64,000 nucleotides of DNA from the NCBI RefSeq assembly GCF_051020765.1, contig NC_134932.1, positions 4,154,001 to 4,218,000 on the forward strand. Direction: 5' to 3'. Numbering within the stretch: the first letter of the stretch is position 1; every line of letters starts with the position of its first letter. Shown piece by piece: positions 59,895 through 64,000 of the stretch. This DNA comes from Lasioglossum baleicum. Its lineage: Eukaryota; Arthropoda; Insecta; Hymenoptera; Halictidae. A program made the position numbers and the translations under genes. The notes beneath the pieces were generated by a model. That model ran no database searches. It saw only the letters and a program-made list of their open reading frames with translations, and was not told the DNA's origin.

Positions 59895-62097
59895 AGGATA
59901 TACTAGCCAACCCTGTACCACAAATACCAAAAAAAAAAGAATCATAGTATAATTACGTTTGTGATTAAAAGTAACAATTCACACGATTTAATTGAAGCAG
60001 CCTGCGTATAATTCAATGTGCATTTCATATTTTACATACTTCTTACTTAGAATGTATACGTATACATACATATATATGTGTATAAATAATATACAGTATA
60101 TATATGTATATGTGTGTGTGTATATATATAATTATATAGAGAGAAAGAGAGACTATATATAGTAATGCAAAGATTAGGAAAACATATTTTTGGCTGCAAA
60201 TGAATTGTATAATATATACCTTTATAAACAAGAGGTAAAAAATATCCTAACAATTTAATTTGTACATATGTCAAATGCAATGTATATTTCGTATAAAAAT
60301 ACACGTGGTAGATACAACAGCGTGCTGTACATTTAAGGGCTACTATATATATATTTACCATACATAATATATGTACACGTATAACGAAAAAAATCGGTAA
60401 ATTATGATTTCAAACGCAATGCGTACATGTCGATATAAATAAAATGTAAATCTTATAATTTAAAGATTTAACAGTACTATATAATTGAACCTTTTTATAA
60501 TATGTTATGATAAATTACATTTTAAATGTGATGTATCGTAACAATTTTAACATTATTTTAGATACGCATACTCGTACGATTTTATATAATGAACTTTCAA
60601 ATAGACAACAAACATCGATGACATTATTTATTATTATGTTTTCTACATCTCATTCAGTTTCCGAATCACCTTTCTTTTTCATTCCAATTGTAAACAAAGA
60701 AAAACAGATCATGATGTGAAGAATTTCCCGCCAACGTCCAATTATTCATTCAAACAAGTAATAAAAGTTATCGTAGCAGTCGTCATAAACAATAGAAAAG
60801 TTTGTAAGCTATAAAAGAAATTCAAAAGAGATTGTCGAATCGTGCGATAATGGCGCACGTGTGTATATAAACAGATATATGAGTCGAATCAGGAAATCTT
60901 TTGTGTTAGATGCATAACATACATAAGCACATAAGTAATAAGTTGTAAATTTATTATTCCTCGATTTATCTCCTAGAATACAATAACAAGAGTCCTCTAG
61001 AGGACAACCTTTGACGAATTTTATTTTGATACTTTTACATTACAGAGACTACAAATTGTGATAAGACAATTTTTCAACAACAAATTGCATAAAAATATCG
61101 AAATCATATATTTAGACTGCGGATCTTTATGCAAAATTGTGCAAAATGAAATCTGCGTTTCAATCAAATTATAAGAAACATATGAGTCAAATAAAATTGC
61201 CACTCTTTTCAATTGCTAAGATGAAAATAATACATGAACATTCATAAATTCTTGTAATCCTTTTATTGTGTTAAATTACTTATTTTTACAAGAAATGCAT
61301 AAAAAAATCCGCGGTCTAAAAACAAAAGCCACCCTTCCTCTCGATATCGGAACAATTGAGACACGTGCTTTACAATTGTTACAGACGTAAATATATATAC
61401 ATATTTACACACACCAATGCACGAGCACGATGACGAAAATACGTATTGTTTAAAGACGCATGCGCAATCGCGCGCTGAATAGATATATTATTCTTTCATG
61501 CAGTGCTTCGATATGGCTTCGATTGTGCCCAACATTTTTCGTACGATGGATGGCCGCTAGAGGCGCTGCGCGGAAAAACAGTAACGTATCTACTATTGGG
61601 TAGCAGAGCGGCCAGAGCCCTGAGGCAGTTATATTGGCGGGAATGTATCGAAATAATCTTACCGGACAAAAAGATTCCAGGACGTGTCCCACGGGTTACA
61701 AAATATACACAAATACACTTGTTATACATTCATTTTTCAGAATCAAATCATATAAATTTTTTTAATTCTGCGGGGTGCTCAAGGAACCCCATTTCATCTA
61801 CCCAATAGTAGATACGTTACTGTTTTTCCGCGCAGCGCCTCTAGCGGCCATCCATCGTACGAAAAATGTTGGGCATAATCGAATCACTGCTTTCATGTGC
61901 TGTGTTGAATTGTGTGTATGGTGTATGCGTGTGTGCCTGTGCGTGTGGTACAGTGTGGTAATCAGTGGTAGTGGTAATGCGGCATCACTTGTGCTTGGTG
62001 TCGTTGGTGTGTGTCATTTTGGCGTTACAAGTTACAAGTTCCACCTAAGAGTCAAGTTGTTTCTTCAATTACTGGAAATACACGTACCGCTGTTAAT
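59895..62097. other. RBM33-like 3' flank and DDX19 5' region
   Basis: The RBM33-like stop is at 59892-59894 and DDX19 starts at 62098. The left half is AT-rich with TATATG and GTGTGT runs (60060-60140) and probably holds the RBM33-like 3' UTR. The right half holds the hAT-like element at 61501-61889, followed by a GTGTGT-rich stretch likely to be DDX19 promoter or 5' UTR. Confidence 0.55.
61501..61889. mobile_element. hAT-like foldback MITE upstream of DDX19
   Basis: A 389-bp element flanked by the perfect 8-bp direct repeat CTTTCATG (61493-61500 and 61890-61897). The ends begin CAGTGCTTCGAT and CAGTGATTCGAT. From TGCCCAACATTTTTCGTACG inwards, arms of about 90 bp are almost perfect inverted copies as far as CTACTATTGGGTAG, so the copy looks young. 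No transposase. It ends about 208 bases before the DDX19 start codon. Confidence 0.87.
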
Positions 62098-64000
62098 ATG
62101 GCTTCGACTCAAGTCGACTGGGGTAAATATCCGGACGAACAAGACAAACTATCCGCAAAGGTAATATTCTATGCAAACGTACTTACATATAACCCCAGCG
62201 TAACCTCACATTTCTTTGTTTATACATGTTTTCCATTGACAATGAAACACGAGTGTTTTATTTGTTATGGGGTACATTGAAACCTTAGTATCGGGATATC
62301 AATACGTTATCGAACTAGAAAGAATAATTTGTCTTGCTATAATTACTCGTTATCGACAGGTGTCCAGTTTAAACATAGAAAAACAACCTGTGGAAAATGT
62401 ATCGAACGTATCGAACAATACAGAGACGAAGAGCGAAGATGGGACGGAGGAGCAGATCTCGCCGGCAGAGAAATCGTTCTTGCAAAAAATTATACGCAAA
62501 GGTTTAGTAGTAACGACAAAGGATATAGAAGTTCAAAGAAAAGACCCATCTTCGCCTCTGTATAGCGTTAAAACATTTGAAGCTCTTCATCTGTACGTAT
62601 ATTTTAAATATATTCAAACATATTTATATTATGTTTAAACGTATATATATTAAAACATATATTTTCAATAACACGTTCCCTAGAAAACCAGCTTTACTGA
62701 AAGGGGTATACGCGATGGGATTTAACGCGCCATCAAAAATCCAAGAAACCGCTTTACCTACTTTACTCGCCGATCCGTAAGTTTATCCTTTGTCGACGGT
62801 GTTCGGTGTAATATGTTTGTAACGAATTTAAATTTGGATAAATCGTTTATAGCCCCCAAAATATGATAGCTCAGTCGCAATCCGGGACTGGCAAAACAGC
62901 AGCATTTGTATTGGCGATGTTGAGCAGAGTAGATACATCTAAGAATTATCCTCAAGTGCTTTGTTTGTCGCCAACTTACGAATTAGCAATACAGACAGGA
63001 GAAGTAGCAGCGAAAATGTCTGCGTTTTGTAACGAAATAAAAATTAAATATGCAGTCAGAGGAGAAGAAAGTAACACACACATTCTACCGTTACATTTTA
63101 ACTAATACTTGTACTTACTCTGATACAATGTATTTCATTATTTCAGTAAGTCGTGGGTCGACGATCACCGAACACATTATTATAGGAACGCCAGGCAAAG
63201 TTTTAGATTGGGCTATTAAATTTAAGTTCTTTAGTTTGAGTAAGATAACGGTGTTCGTCTTAGACGAAGCAGATGTAATGATTGCGACGCAAGGCCATCA
63301 AGACCAGTGTATTCGTATTCACAAGTAATTGAAGCGATCGATTTACATAATTGCATTATACGCATTTATGAATTTACGTATTTACGCATTATATGGTTTA
63401 TTTGCACAGGCAGCTTGCACGCAAATGCCAAATGATGTTCTTCTCTGCCACATATGAACCGGAAGTCATGAAGTTTGCGGAGATTATAGTTAATAATCCT
63501 TTAATAATACGATTGTTGAAAGAAGAAGAGAGTTTAGATAATATCGAACAATATTATGTAAAGTGCAAAGACTTGGAAGAAAAATATACAGCTATTACCA
63601 ATATTTATGGTGTGATAACAATAGGACAAGCAATCATCTTTTGCCATGTAAGACAGCAGCACTGAAATTTTGCCCGTTTATACAATGTATCGCGAATCTA
63701 ATAACGGTTTGTTTCTGTTCGCAGACTAGGAAAACGGCAAATTGGTTAGCAGAAAGAATGACAAAAGATGGTCATGCTGTAGCTGTTTTATCTGGTGAAT
63801 TAACGGTCGAACAAAGAATATCTGTTTTGGATCGATTTAGAGAAGGTCTTGAGAAAGTTCTCATTACGACAAATGTCTTAGCTAGAGGTATTTATTTCGA
63901 TTGATCATTACCAAGTCGTTTAAACGAGTCATTCGATACTTAAAAATTTATTCGTTCGACTTTCAGGCATCGATGTTCAACAAGTAACGATAGTAGTTAA
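62098..64000 (+). CDS. Dbp80: DEAD-box RNA helicase DDX19/Dbp5 (mRNA export), cut by window end
   Basis: DDX19/Dbp5 is the ATP-dependent helicase that remodels mRNPs at the cytoplasmic face of the nuclear pore. Exons 62098-62160, 62360-62592, 62684-62776, 62853-63070, 63147-63324, 63410-63647, 63725-63887 and 63967-64000 join in phase for about 406 residues; roughly 70 more should follow outside the window. Helicase motifs in order: Q-motif region GFNAPSKIQETALP, I SQSGTGKTAA, Ia PTYELA, Ib GTPGKVLDW, II VLDEADVMIATQGHQDQ, III SATYEP, IV IIFCHTRKTANWLAER, V TTNVLARGIDVQQV. VLDEADVMIATQGHQDQ is highly characteristic of DDX19/Dbp5 within the DEAD-box family. The ATG at 62098 gives a short acidic lead (MASTQVDWGKYPDEQDK). 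Nothing looks broken. Confidence 0.95.

Noticed and set aside
61503..61808. A 101-codon plus-strand frame near DDX19
   Set aside because: It lies within the hAT-like foldback element and arises from its inverted arm.
1..64000. CRISPR arrays, prokaryotic operons, phage or bacterial insertions
   Set aside because: None seen; spliced genes and TIR elements show this is eukaryotic nuclear DNA.

Overview
This window is insect nuclear DNA: AT-rich, with short phase-consistent GT-AG introns, many microsatellites and many short terminal-inverted-repeat transposons. Conserved proteins resemble holometabolous insect orthologues. I lean to a hymenopteran (bee, ant or wasp) from the look of the repeats and proteins, but this is a judgement, not a proof. 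No prokaryotic features, CRISPR array, rRNA or tRNA gene were seen.

Seven protein-coding genes can be assembled exon by exon. (1) msl-1, minus, 2774-6394: four exons with the MSL2-binding coiled coil and the PEHE domain. (2) Ice1, plus, 7658-13555: fourteen exons, little elongation complex subunit 1. (3) Glut1, minus, transporter core 17584-21592: a class I facilitative glucose transporter, with candidate alternative amino-terminal exons as far as 40372. (4) GTPBP10, plus, 43372-44761: an Obg-family GTPase. (5) OSGEPL1/Qri7, minus, 44860-46486: the mitochondrial t6A enzyme, convergent with GTPBP10 and only 98 bp away. (6) An RBM33-like RNA-binding protein, plus, 49445-59894: eleven exons. (7) DDX19/Dbp80, plus, from 62098 and cut by the window end.

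msl-1 and Ice1 diverge from a 1.26 kb spacer, and OSGEPL1 and the RBM33-like gene diverge across 2.96 kb that mostly holds a dead pogo element. GTPBP10 and OSGEPL1 both serve mitochondrial translation. MSL1, ICE1, RBM33 and DDX19 act in chromatin, snRNA transcription, RNA handling and mRNA export; beyond adjacency I see no evidence that they form one system.

The most unusual content is the transposon collection. Several elements can be bounded to the base by target-site duplications: hAT-type (8 bp), Transib-type (5 bp, CACWATG-like ends), piggyBac-type (TTAA) and Tc1/mariner/pogo-type (TA). One Transib-like foldback sits inside a hAT-like element. A palindromic mariner element carries the carboxy-terminal part of a DD37D transposase on both arms. 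No autonomous element or new multi-gene system was found; the 23-43 kb stretch is mainly Glut1 intron and 5' flank.
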